A stretch of 64,000 nucleotides of DNA from Brienomyrus brachyistius (lineage: Eukaryota > Chordata > Actinopteri > Osteoglossiformes > Mormyridae): positions 124,001-188,000 of the forward strand of contig NW_026042395.1 in assembly GCF_023856365.1 (NCBI RefSeq). Reading direction: 5' to 3'. Positions 33,945 to 44,611 of the stretch are shown here, in pieces. The translations under genes and the position numbers were made by a program. The notes under the pieces are model-generated. The model saw only the letters and a program-made list of their open reading frames with translations, did no database searches and was not told the origin of the DNA. Positions within the stretch are counted from its first letter, which is position 1; each line of letters begins with the position of its first letter.

Positions 33945-34147
33945 GTGTCCAGGTAAACATTACATTGTGGGGACCAAAGGTTCACAATATAACAAACACC
34001 TGGGGACCATTTTTTGCTCCCCACAAGGGGAAATCTAATTTGGTAAAAAATCGGTGACCGCGATAAAAAAACAAAATTTTGTCATTTATGGGATTAGGGT
34101 TTTGCCCATAGAAATGAATGGAGAGTCCCCACAAAGATATGGATACA
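33945..34147. mobile_element. Short DNA element inside a TG tract (copy 2, diverged)
   Basis: Left end GGTAAACATTACATTGTGGG, then GACC; right end, read inverted, GTATCCATATCTTTGTGGGG, then AC. Internal words shared with the 24,599 copy include AATCGGTGACCGCGATAAAA against AATCAGTGACTGCTATGAAA, and CCCATAGAAATGAATG against CCTATAGAAGTGAATG. Both copies are therefore one family. TG-rich sequence flanks it on both sides (33,911-33,936 and 34,154-34,170). Confidence 0.7.
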
Positions 34148-34171
34148 ACACGTGCGTGTGTGTGTGTGTGG

Positions 34172-36695
34172 GGGGGGTGAAGCCTGGGGTTTTTCCATGC
34201 GCTGACACTTCGGCAGTGCCTTGCCAGGTGCCCGTGGCTGCTTGGTCTCTCGTTACATTCGCTCTTTAAAAACTGATCTAAGCGCATATTTCTAAAATAA
34301 TCACGTTGATCCGGGCTCATGTGCTCTTAGGGTATAATATCACTGCATTGTTACCCGCAGTAAAGTTTACTTAGAAAGAAAGAAAAAAAAATGATGTCAA
34401 CCTTCTGTGACAGTTTGTTTCTGAAAGGAATAAAAAAAAAAAACGAAAGAGGAATGCAGAATGTCGACACCTGCTCGGAATCTGCTCCACTCTAAATGTA
34501 AATCTCCGTTTGGATTCGGACCTTCTCCTCTAATGGATCCTCGCGGCTCTCTCATGTATGCTAAGCGTTTTATTATCCTGGGAAAATGATAGATTCCAAG
34601 GATCTGGGCGGAAAAGTAGACGGCGGCAGATAAAGTTTACGCCCACTGGCAGTTACCACAGTCGTGGTGAGAGGTGGGGAGGTGGGCTGGGATGGGCCCA
34701 CCTGGACCCCATACCCTCAAACAGGTGTGCTAATGTCTGACGTTTTTGTGCTTATAAGATAGTAAGACACCGATTTTATGAGTAATCAACGAGGTGTAAT
34801 ATTTACCATTGCCCTTTTACCCGCGGATGGGTAATTGTAGCCATATCCATACAAGCTAGTATGTTAATTATAGATTAAAGATTTAATTGAAGACGACGAT
34901 TCAGCAGTTAGAGCCCCTGTCTAATCAGCTTATGCTTCTCTTCCACGGCCTGAATCTTGTCCAGCTCAAGCTAGACTCAGAGGACATGAGTCACCTGCAG
35001 TCTAAACAACACGCATTCCCACCCTCACATAATCACAGGGAAATCCCACAGTCCTTCTTCTTGTATGGCATTGCAAGGGTCATTGCCAGTAAATCTCCTG
35101 GGGCGGGCATAAGGCACGGTGAGTGGCTTTTGGATGAAAAACAAGCTAAGCGCATGCAGAAACGGATTAGAGACGAGCTGCTTGTTTCATCAGCATAATT
35201 TCATATTCGGGTTTAAGGCCTGTGATCCAGACCCGGATCTGTGATTGGAAGGTGGCTGAATACATCACAATCCTTAATTTCTTCTAATGTGAGATGACAG
35301 TTGACACACTAAGATAAGGTTCGAGAAATCAAGGGTATTTTTTTGATTGTTCATTCTGATTGTTCATTCAACAATATAAGGCTGGTTTGTTGTCTTGTTC
35401 ATAAGTGTATGTACCTAAATGTAAATATATGTGAGATGATGGTGATGACTAGTGATGACCAGCTGAGGTAAGGTTTTCAGTATCGTCGTCGCTCCGTGTC
35501 ACGCAGCAGTCAGGCGATGGAGCCGGCTCTGCGAGATCCTGCTCTGAGCCTGGGCTAGTTGGCTCTGATTCTTATTTAAACAGAACAGTGAACGTTGCTC
35601 ACATCTTACTCACCATTGGTGTTTGGGTGTAAGGTTTGATCAGTTCAGAGTGTACTCAGCGATCCCATTGGCCGCCTGTTTCCTGCTGTGTGACGTGTGA
35701 AGATCTGAGTGACCTGCAGCCAGGTCTGGCACTGGGGGAGGGTGGCCTGGTATGGGGTGCTCTGTTATGTCTAAACATGCTTTAACTGATCACGCCGAGA
35801 GAGTATCATGACAACTGGAGTTGCCAGGACAGGTTCCATCCCCGAAATGGTGGAGTGTGCTGCAGAAAGAAAGATATGACCCAGATATGCCGGGAATGAG
35901 GGAATCTCAAAGTAACTGTGTCAGGATCCCCCAGGCCGAAAGCATGATGATTCCCATTAGAGTCGCAGTGCAGAATGAATAGCAAAATTGGTTCATTTCA
36001 AATGTAATTTCTAGCTTAGTACTTGCAAGCATTGTGATGTTTTGTTAAGCAAAGTCGGTGTTTGGCTCTGAATACTATCGCTGTGTGAAATTAATGCTAC
36101 AAAAAATGGCGCAGATATCGGACAGACAGACAAAGACAGATGTGTGTGTGTCTGTGTGTGTCTGTGCTGTTTTAGGTAATACAACAGCTTCTCAAAATTA
36201 TCATTACTTCAGAGAAAGAAAAGAGGAAAAATGTGGTCTGTCTGAAATTGTTAGAGTGGAAACGGAAGGGAAGTACTGGCCTTTACGCTGTGAAATGGGG
36301 GTTATTAATGTAAACGAAGAGGGCTGGACTGTAACAAAGACTTTACAGCCACACAACCTCGGCAGCGTGAGCCATTTGCACTGACGAGGGGCGACTGACC
36401 TCGTACCATGTTATCAGGTGTGTTCAGCTTTCAAACAGAAGGTGTCCCATATTCTCAGAGGCGTGATAAATGTTCAGCTCACCAGAAAATAAATCAACCA
36501 CGTCCTGCACTGGACCCATAATGTCTTTTTTAATTAGCCATTGTAATACTCAGTGATCAATAATAAAATGACATGTAAACATTAAACATTTTTTAACAGC
36601 GTATCACTACAGTTCATAACAACTGACATGAACTTCTGTGGTAACATCATTTTTATTAGAAGGGTAAATATATGGTTTTACGGTGTGTGATTGCA
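34172..36695. other. No gene seen
   Basis: No exon I can support. The 103-codon frame at 34,887-35,198 has no recognisable domain. TG-rich bases occur at 36,140-36,165. Confidence 0.4.
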
Positions 36696-36697
36696 CC

Positions 36698-36784
36698 CTG
36701 CAATGGGTTGGAATCCTCAGTCCCTGGGACAGACTCCGGACCCCCCCACGACCCTGAACGGTTTCAGAAAATGGATGGATTGAT
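36698..36784 (+). mobile_element. SINE 3' fragment
   Basis: CCTGCAATGGGTTGGAATCC, then GGGACAGACTCCGGACCCCC, CACGACCCTGAACGGTTTC and AGAAAATGGATGGATTGA follow the SINE 3' half, diverged and without the head. Confidence 0.7.
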
Positions 36785-36807
36785 TTTGAAGTTTTGAATA
36801 TACCCTT

Positions 36808-37133
36808 TGTCAGGGTCGCGCGGGAGCGGATGGGCTGGCAGGTAGGGAAGGATCAGGCAGGCAGGCGGAAGTCGGGGAAAACGGGGATTTATTGCAGGGA
36901 AAGACGGTTACAGGCAGGGCAGGACGGAATACTAGCACAGACATCGACTAACATCAATGACGGACAACAAGGCAGGGCAAGACGTGGACTGAAATAGACA
37001 AGACTGGGCGAAAATAATCAGACACAGCTGGGCAGGATCGGGGAAGCACACGTGGATAATAAGGGGGCGTGTCAGGGGGCGTGTCAGGGGCGTGGCACAC
37101 ACGAGGATCGGAGGAGCCGGGCGTGACACCCCT
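36808..37133. mobile_element. Probable non-autonomous element with TGTCA...CGC ends
   Basis: The block starts TGTCAGGGTCGCGCGGGAGC and ends GGAGCCGGGCGTGACACCCC, whose inverse is TGTCACGCCCGGCTCC; the ends match with small gaps. It inserts right after the SINE fragment at 36,698. Composition (GGCAGG-rich, then ACTGAAATAGACAAGACTGG) is unlike the flanks. Near its end is a 12-bp tandem (GGGGGCGTGTCA twice, then GGGGCGTGGCAC; 37,073-37,108). Family not identified. Confidence 0.4.
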
Positions 37134-37139
37134 CACCAT

Positions 37140-40100
37140 TTTTTAGGAATGAATTCTAATGTTAATCAATGAATGCTACTACTTGTATCAATTATAGAAT
37201 TATAATCAAGAAGAAAAACAGTTTTATACAAATTCTATTTAATCAAGGTCCAATTGTTCCCAAACCATTTGTAGTCAACCTACAAATGAATCATGTACAT
37301 TTCCAACCAACATTATACATTTTACCTAGTTGACTTCACATGGATGGGTAGCTCTACTAGACTGTTCTGGACAGCAGCGCACAGTTGGGAAGTGAGGCAC
37401 TCAAATGTACTTGTTTAACCAAAAACCTGCTTAAGGGCACTCTGGAGAGCACAATCATCAGTCATTATTTGGTTGGGAAGAGGCCAGTCAAATGCAGGGG
37501 CCGAGGATCCTGATTAGTGTAATCACAGGCAGAATTGGCTGCCCTCTTATCAGTGCATGTGGTCCTTCCCACAATGCCATTCTCTGTATCTCCAAGTGAT
37601 TGGGCGTCATGTTTCTTAGATTCCAGAGAAAAATGTTGGCAGGGAAACCGCGTGTCTTCTAGTGGTAGTAGTAGCGGTAACCCCATGCATGACATATCCC
37701 TTACATTTGCCTGTAGGAATCCTGAAGCGTGCCCCAGCTCATGGTGGGGGCTTGTTTGAACTGGAGTGAAGAGCAAGCACTTGATTGGTTGGTTGTTTGC
37801 TCCTCGATTCACCAATCGCTGTTGGCCCAGGGGTTTCACGAGCGCCTGTCAGCGGCATATGCAGGCTCCATAACATCCGTGACACTTCTTTAAGGAGGTT
37901 TTTATGGAGATTCTTGCAAAATCTTGGAGTATATACTTCAGTTTTGTGATTGTAAAAAAAAAAAATGCAATGAAATGGCAAAAAGAAATGCAAATAATAA
38001 AAAAATCTAATAAATTTCTGTCATTTTAATCTGTAATTGACAAAAAATATGCAATATATGTTGTATATTTCCCAATTAGACTTAAAATTCCAGTAGAGGG
38101 CAGGACTGGCTGAACTGACGCTCTCTAGGGACTCTGAGTTAGCAACTTCTCCCCGCAACCGAAAGGCTTGTAAAGTTTGAAACAGTAAAAAGTTTATTTC
38201 GTCTCACTGGGATTCCCTGGTTTTCCTTTTAAATAATTCTGAGCACTCAAGCCATGCATTACAGTACGGTAACAAGGCAGATGTTTTCGCCTCATAAATT
38301 TGCCTGCTTCCCACTGTTCAAGGCAAAGATTAATCATTGTTCTAGTTAAGACTAAGGAATCTGTGGGCCTCTTCTTAGACTGTGAGCTGTAACAGCCCTA
38401 TATAGTGGACAAGACATTCGAGAATTTAATGCAGGCTCCGAACAAGTTATAGCCTTGGGTATGAATCACACAAAGTGCTGAGTGTGGAGTTTAGATGGAC
38501 AGCGAAGAAGGGCAGAGGTCAAAGAGGTTCACTGCAGGGAATAATGGCTCTGCATTTGATTAGCTGATGATCATACAGGAGCTGATTAGCTGAACTTTTT
38601 GATCAAATGAATAAGTCTGGTTATTTCAACGTGCCAGTACAGGTCAGGTACTCCTTTTAATGTCACTGCAGCGATATCTATTTCTGAGATCCAAGCCAAC
38701 CAGTTTACAAGTGTGTCTATGAGCCCAGTGTAAGCATTATAGATAGTAAGAGTGTGTATTAGGAACCAGTCCAGCGGTAACCAGGCAGACACATCTGAAG
38801 GTGGGTTATCAAGTTTGTTGTGTTGCTTATGTTCACTTGGGCTCTGGTTAAAGATTTACCTCATGGGTGATTCTAGAATTTTTTAAGATTGGTGGTATGA
38901 GAGGAGCTATAAGTCATACAGAGTGGGCAACCTTATTTTTGACCTGCGGTATGTTTGGAGTTGGTGAGTGGCACTCCGGAGGCCAATCAGCTTTCAGGCA
39001 GGGCTAGTGCCCCTGAGGCCCCTCCCCTGTATCTGCCCCGCTTCACACTAGATGGTGACTGCCATGGTGACGAAGATGAAGACGCAGGTTGCGGAAACAG
39101 CAGCTGAAAGACTTGATTGTTCGCAGACAGCAGTAAAGTAACAAGCCTGCACCCCCTGCACCCCCCCCCCCCCAGCTCCTGTCAAATGAGCCTTTTCACC
39201 CCGACAGACTGATGAGAGATTCTCCTATCAGGGGGATCAGAGGAGGATCATAGCTGACGCTTTATTCCATCTGCTGGGCCGCCTTTAATCTCCCTTCCTC
39301 TGTCTCCTCATGCATGTCTGAAGTCTCAGGGAGAGAAGTAACATCAACTGGGAGGCATTTGCTCTCAAAATCTCCCTGCATTTCATCCGTAGCAAGAGCA
39401 GGATTTTGACCGATAACTAGTTAGGCACCTCAGGCTGGGCCGCAGCGATAAGGTGCCCGTGGGTACAGGGGCAGGCAAACAGCTGGCTGGTGGGAAGGGG
39501 CTGAGAATTAAATGATGCGCAAGGTAGATGGACCAATCAGGGAAAAGGGAATAGATGGAGGGGTTGATTGAGTTGATGGCGGCGGCAAATCGAAGGACGG
39601 CTTTAACAAAATGAAGCAAGGCACTGGGGGGGAGGATGTTCAGGAAATAGCCACGCTGATGTAATCGCTAAAGCAGGCGGCAGTAAATGAGGAGCGGGAA
39701 GTTTCCTAGGAAGTGAAGCTTCTGGCAAAAAAATCAATCATGGATAACAAGGCATAATAAAGGCAATTGTTATTACTTAAGTTTTATTGTCTTAAGCGAT
39801 TCACCTAGTAAGGTCTCATTCTTCTTTTGAAGAATTGTTCAGCTAATACAATTACTACCGCTAGCGCGATACCGGACTTCACGGAATCCGCTCCCCTAAC
39901 CATCAGCAAAGAGGTTGTGCTTTTTGTAGGAGATGATGGTGTAGGTGGGAATTGCTTTCGCATTTAGCTGAAAGCGTGTCTCTGTTTTGATGCTCATGTT
40001 GGTTTCATGTCGTCCACGGAAATGCCTCTTCTGCTTTTGCTCCCAGCCGGGGTATTTTTAACATGTAGGCCGAGGTGACCTTGCGGGATCATTTGGACGA

Positions 40101-40340
40101 AGCATCTTCCTTTCGCTCTTGTTGTTTTCCTGTCCACGGTGCAGCTCCTCTGCCTCACATCTGGGTGTGATTGAGGTGCCCCAGACTGGTCTGACCAGCC
40201 CTCTGCCTTCCTCTTTCACTGCAATGCACCGAACTCTTTCGTAAATCAGGACGCTAAGACGTTTTGATGTCTGTTTTCGGGTAATTCTATATAATCATGC
40301 CCTTACTTTAACTTCCCACTTGAAATGAATTTGCTGATAT
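37140..40340. other. No gene seen; poly-C tract
   Basis: No supportable exon. A (C)13 run is at 39,161-39,173. Open frames up to 124 codons (minus, 37,465-37,839) have no motif. Confidence 0.4.
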
Positions 40341-40354
40341 ATATATTGCCAATA

Positions 40355-40720
40355 GGGGCGGCATGGTGGTGCAGTGGTTAGCACTGTTGCCTCACACCTC
40401 TGGGACCCGGGTTCGAGTCCCCACCTGGGTCACATGTGTGTGGAGTTTGCATGTTCTCCCCATGTCGTCGTGGGGTTTCCTCCGGGTACTCCGGTTTCCC
40501 CCCACAGTCCAAAAACATGCTGAGGCTAATTGGAGTCGCTAAATTGCCCGTAGGTGTGCATGTGCATGTGTGAGTGACTGGTGTGTGAGTGTGCCCTGTG
40601 ATGGGCTGGCCCCCCATCCTGGGTTGTTCCCTGCCTCGTGCCCATTGCTTCCGGGATAGGCTCCGGACCCCCCGCGACCCTGTCGGATAAGCGGTTTGGA
40701 AAATGGATGGATGGATGGAT
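40355..40720 (+). mobile_element. Intact tRNA-derived SINE with 12-bp target-site duplication
   Basis: 366 bp flanked by perfect direct repeats ATATTGCCAATA (40,343-40,354 and 40,721-40,732), so it inserted recently by reverse transcription. The tRNA-related head has an A-box-like TGGTGCAGTGGTTAG and a B-box GGGTTCGAGTCC. The body reads TGTGTGGAGTTTGCATGTTC, TCCCC, ATGTCGTCGTGGGGTTTCC, CCACAGTCCAAAAACATGC, then GCTAATTGGAGTCGCTAAAT. The 3' part reads GATGGGCTGGCCCCCCATCC through GGGATAGGCTCCGGACCCCC to GGATAAGCGGTTTGGAAAAT and an (ATGG) tail. Architecture fits the broad V-SINE/Mermaid-like SINEs of fish; I give that assignment only tentatively. It is the best reference copy in the window for the rearranged ones. 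Confidence 0.9.
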
Positions 40721-40827
40721 ATATTGCCAATACAAAACGTTGATATTCAGAGGAAATTCAATGTATTTTCAAGGTAAATTTGTGTTTACGGAGTGGGTGT
40801 TGAGGTATGACGGCAGATGCTTGAGCT

Positions 40828-40905
40828 AATCCATCCATCCATCCATCCATCCATCCATTTTCTATAACCACTTATCCAGCACAATATTCCTGCAAGGCCA
40901 GGGCA
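40828..40905 (-). mobile_element. SINE 3' tail fragment, minus strand
   Basis: (CCAT)n (about eight units, 40,829-40,858) followed by TTTCTATAACCACTTATCCA is the inverted (ATGG) tail plus the conserved GGATAAG(C/T)GG block. Only about 80 bp remain. It lies just upstream of another SINE type. Confidence 0.7.
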
Positions 40906-40912
40906 CATGGTA

Positions 40913-41115
40913 GGGTGGCCTAATGGTTAGGGAAGCGCATTCATAATTGAAAGACTGCAGATTTGAATCCCCGACTAGCAAGGCACTACTGAAGTACCCT
41001 GAGCCCCCCAGCACTGCTCCCCGGGCGCTGAATTAGCTGCCCCAAGTCACATTGTCACATATGGGTGAAATGCAGAGGACACATTTCGTTGTTGTGTGTC
41101 AACAATGACAACTAA
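40913..41115 (+). mobile_element. tRNA-derived SINE (second family) ending in a TA tract
   Basis: Head GGGTGGCCTAATGGTTAGGG, B-box GATTTGAATCCCCGACTAGC, then AAGGCACTACTGAAGTACCC, GGGCGCTGAATTAGCTGCCC and GGGTGAAATGCAGAGGACAC. The 3' end TTGTGTGTCAACAATGACAA is followed by a long TA microsatellite. The copy at 1950-2100 shares the head and middle. Terminal phrases of this kind (TTAAATGCAGAG...ACAATGACAATAAA) are common in fish SINEs. Confidence 0.75.
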
Positions 41116-41118
41116 ATT

Positions 41119-41119
<1 letters not shown>

Positions 41120-41185
<66 letters not shown>

Positions 41186-41190
41186 TTTTT
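41120..41190. repeat. (TA)n tract followed by poly-T
   Basis: About 28 TA units (to about 41,177) then a run of T. It directly follows the 3' end of the SINE at 40,913, so it probably grew from the SINE tail. Confidence 0.95.
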
Positions 41191-41194
41191 CCCT

Positions 41195-43060
41195 CCTGGT
41201 CATACATAAATAAAATAAACATCAGGAAACATTTATTATGCAAACAACTAATAGTGTAATGGTGTAGTACTTAGGCTGACAATAAACACACGTAGATGAT
41301 TTTACATCTAGAAATTGTTAAATGTTACTGCAATGCAAATGCCATGATAAAAATGAATGCGACTGGAATATTTACTCTGGAATATTACTTGTTTTTTTTT
41401 TTTTTACTTTCGGTTGTTATACTGCTCTCATTAAGTGGCCCCCTTACATACATACAGGGTGTCTTAGTGATTTATTGTGTCTGCATTGTGGGATTCTGCC
41501 GCTTCCCAGATACCTTATCATTTTTTTTCCAATTACTAACAGAGAATTTATGGGGTCAGTTTTCTGTGTTTCAGGGTATCAGCTACCCCCACAGAAGCAA
41601 TCCCAATTTAAAAGGAAATCCTATAAGATGACAGATAATATATAGGATTTCAAAGACTGAGATTATTACGCTGTTCATCTAAAGACACCGTCCTGCATTT
41701 TTGAGAAATTGACTTGAATGATGATGCTTCCTTCGCCGTCTCTGTGCGATGATTGTCGTATGATTGAGTATTAGAGCCGCATAATCTCAGATTCAGCTCT
41801 TTTGCTTTGAAAAGAGAAATTCCTGCTGGAACTCTGTGCCAAATCAAGCCCTCTTCTCTGGACGAGATGCTGATATCACAAGGGCCGCTGGAACCGTGCT
41901 AATTTGTCCATTATCCAGCTTCAATACAAAATGAGCAAAGTAAATTATCAGATTTGATGAGAAAAAAAAAAGAGTCCATTGCATCCAAAAGATTTAATCT
42001 GTGCTCGGATTTGGTGGAAATTTGGTGGAAGTTTGTTCCCAAACAAATCAAATCAAAGAGGATTTCTCATCTCTGTCCGCATTGGCCAGACCATAATGGA
42101 TTCCCCTTTAACCCAGTCCTTTTGTCAGCAGATCATATTGAAGCTGCTCACCCATTCGATTTATTTGAATTGTTGGGGGGGGGGGGGGGGGTGCATGTCT
42201 CACAATGCACTGCCAGTGACCTCAGACATAAAGAAAGGCATTTTTAATTGAATTTGTGTCTGAGAAACAGAATTCGTGAAGAACATCATTCCTGGAGTGC
42301 TGCCCATTTCGTAAATAGAGGATTATAGTTGGGGTTAAGATGTACTATTAATGGATGAAAAAAATCATTTAGGTCACATTCAGCTCTGCAGCCTCAGTAC
42401 CTCTGTGTTTGTAAAGCATCATGACTTAATCACAATCATCTCTTTGGACCAGATGATGTCCATTTTTAGGTGTCGTTTTCTTACAAGCTGCAATGGTCAA
42501 TGTCCACATCTGCCAGATCTGCAGGGGCCAGATCTTCCGCTGATGTTTGAAGTGTCAGACGTATCATTCTCCGAACTGCCGGCTTTTCAGTCCTTATGTT
42601 GCTGAAAGGGCCCGCTATTGGCTCAATTACAGTTTCGGGCCAGCAGAGGCCGCTGTTGAGCAAGAGGGAAGCCCACTTGAAAGAACATGGGTTGGTATCT
42701 CTGTTCTCCAGGCCGCCTCGCTATAGACGTCCTGTGTGGCACTGCAGGAAATGGACCCCGACTGCAGGATGCATCTTGCGTTCAGCCATGGTTAGAACAG
42801 CGTTCACTGATGGACAGCTACTTTTTCAAAAATAATTGCCAGTCTTTGCTATTTTTGTTTCCTGTGTTACATTTTGCCTTTAGGTAGCGGGAAGCTTTCT
42901 GTCAGTGAATTCCGTTGAGACGGCATCCATCAGCAGCAACCGCAGTCCTCCCCCCCTGAATGCTATTTTCCTCTGTTTGCACTATCATGCATCCTTCCAG
43001 TGTGGCATTCTGGGCAAAGCAACATACATGCATAATTAAACATTTGCGAAATGGGGATGT
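41195..43060. other. No gene seen; poly-G tract
   Basis: No supportable exon. A (G)17 run is at 42,175-42,191. Open frames of 84-111 codons lack motifs. Confidence 0.4.
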
Positions 43061-43061
43061 C

Positions 43062-44603
43062 TACAGGGGGTACAGTGGTATGGTAGTTAGCATTGTTGCC
43101 TCACACATCTGAGAGCAGGGTTCGAGTGTCTGCCGTGACTCCGTGTGTGTGGAGTTTGCATGTTCTCCCCGTGTGTGTGGAGTTTGCATGTTCTCCCCGT
43201 GTGTGTGGAGTTTGCATGTTCTCCCCGTGTGTGTGGAGTTTGCATGTTCTCCCCGTGTGTGTGGAGTTTGCATGTTCTCCCCGTGTTGTTGTGGAGTTTG
43301 CATGTTCTCCCCGTGTGTGTGGAGTTTGCATGTTCTCCCCGTGTTGTTGTGGAGTTTGCATGTTCTCCCCGTGTTGTTGTGGAGTTTGCATGTTCTCCCC
43401 GTGTGTGTGGAGTTTGCATGTTCTCCCCGTGTGTGTGGAGTTTGCATGTTCTCCCCGTGTGTGTGGAGTTTGCATGTTCTCCCCGTGTTGTTGTGGAGTT
43501 TGCATGTTCTCCCCGTGTGTGTGGAGTTTGCATGTTCTCCCCGTGTTGTTGTGGAGTTTGCATGTTCTCCCCGTGTTGTTGTGGGGTTTGCATGTTCTCC
43601 CCGTGTTGTTGTGGGGTTTGCATGTTCTCCCCGTGTTGTTGTGGGGTTTGCATGTTCTCCCCGTGTTGTTGTGGGGTTTGCATGTTCTCCCCGTGTTGTT
43701 GTGGAGTTTGCATGTTCTCCCCGTGTTGTTGTGGAGTTTGCATGTTCTCCCCATGTGTGTGGAGTTTGCATGTTCTCCCCGTGTTGTTGTGGAGTTTGCA
43801 TGTTCTCCCCGTGTTGTTGTGGGGTTTGCATGTTCTCCCCGTGTGTGTGGAGTTTGCATGTTCTCCCCGTGTTGTTGTGGAGTTTGCATGTTCTCCCCGT
43901 GTTGTTGTGGAGTTTGCATGTTCTCCCCGTGTGTGTGGAGTTTGCATGTTCTCCCCGTGTTGTTGTGGAGTTTGCATGTTCTCCCCGTGTTGTTGTGGAG
44001 TTTGCATGTTCTCCCCGTGTGTGTGGAGTTTGCATGTTCTCCCCGTGTTGTTGTGGAGTTTGCATGTTCTCCCCGTGTTGTTGTGGAGTTTGCATGTTCT
44101 CCCCGTGTGTGTGGAGTTTGCATGTTCTCCCCGTGTTGTTGTGGAGTTTGCATGTTCTCCCCGTGTGTGTGGAGTTTGCATGTTCTCCCCGTGTTGTTGT
44201 GGAGTTTGCATGTTCTCCCCGTGTTGTTGTGGGGTTTGCATGTTCTCCCCGTGTTGTTGTGGGGTTTGCATGTTCTCCCCGTGTTGTTGTGGGGTTTGCA
44301 TGTTCTCCCCGTGTTGTTGTGGGGTTTGCATGTTCTCCCCGTGTTGTTGTGGGGTTTCCTCCGGGTGCTTTAGCCCCCTCCACCCCCCACAGTCCAAAAG
44401 CATGCTGAGGCTAATTGGAGCTGCCAAATTGCCCGTGGTTGTGCATGTGTGAGTGACTGGTGTGTGCGTGTGCCCTGCGATGGGTTGGCACCCCACCCTT
44501 GGTTGTTCCCTACCTTGTCCCCTTAGCCTCCGGGATAGGCTCCGGACCCCCACAACACAAGAAATTACAGAAAGGAAATGGATGGATGGATGGATGGTTG
44601 GAT
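43062..44603 (+). mobile_element. SINE expanded to about 1.5 kb by an internal minisatellite
   Basis: The left portion (TACAGTGGTATGGTAGTTAG, CATTGTTGCCTCACACATC, B-box GGGTTCGAGTGTC) is the SINE head. The right portion from 44,341 (GGGGTTTCCTCCGGGTGC, CCACAGTCCAAAAGCATGC, GCGATGGGTTGGCACCCCAC, GGGATAGGCTCCGGACCCCC, then ATGG repeats) is the rest of the same SINE. Between them the conserved body segment is amplified 41 times. Probable target duplications GGGATGTC lie at 43,054-43,061 and 44,604-44,611, so this was one SINE insertion that later expanded, about 1,540 bp against 366 for the intact copy. Confidence 0.9.
43143..44340 (+). repeat. Minisatellite: 41 units of 28 or 30 bp derived from the SINE body
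   Basis: Three unit types share GTTTGCATGTTCTCCCC. Type A (28 bp) starts GTGTGTGTGGAG; type B (30 bp) starts GTGTTGTTGTGGAG; type C (30 bp) starts GTGTTGTTGTGGGG. My parse from left to right is AAAAABABBAAABABCCCCBB, ABCABBABBABBABABCCCC: 16 A (one with a G-to-A change at 43,753), 16 B, 9 C, summing exactly to 1,198 bp. No unit contains a stop codon in any of the six frames, so frames of 350-520 codons run through both strands; these are artefacts, not genes. Confidence 0.97.
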
Positions 44604-44611
44604 GGGATGTC

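Noticed and set aside
34887..35198. 103-codon plus-strand frame ending in a charged stretch (KQAKRMQKRIRDELL)
   Set aside because: Looks somewhat protein-like at its end but I recognise no family and see no splice or promoter support.
43143..44340. CRISPR-like regular repeat array
   Set aside because: Units are directly adjacent with no unique spacers, flanked by SINE halves, in a vertebrate genome.
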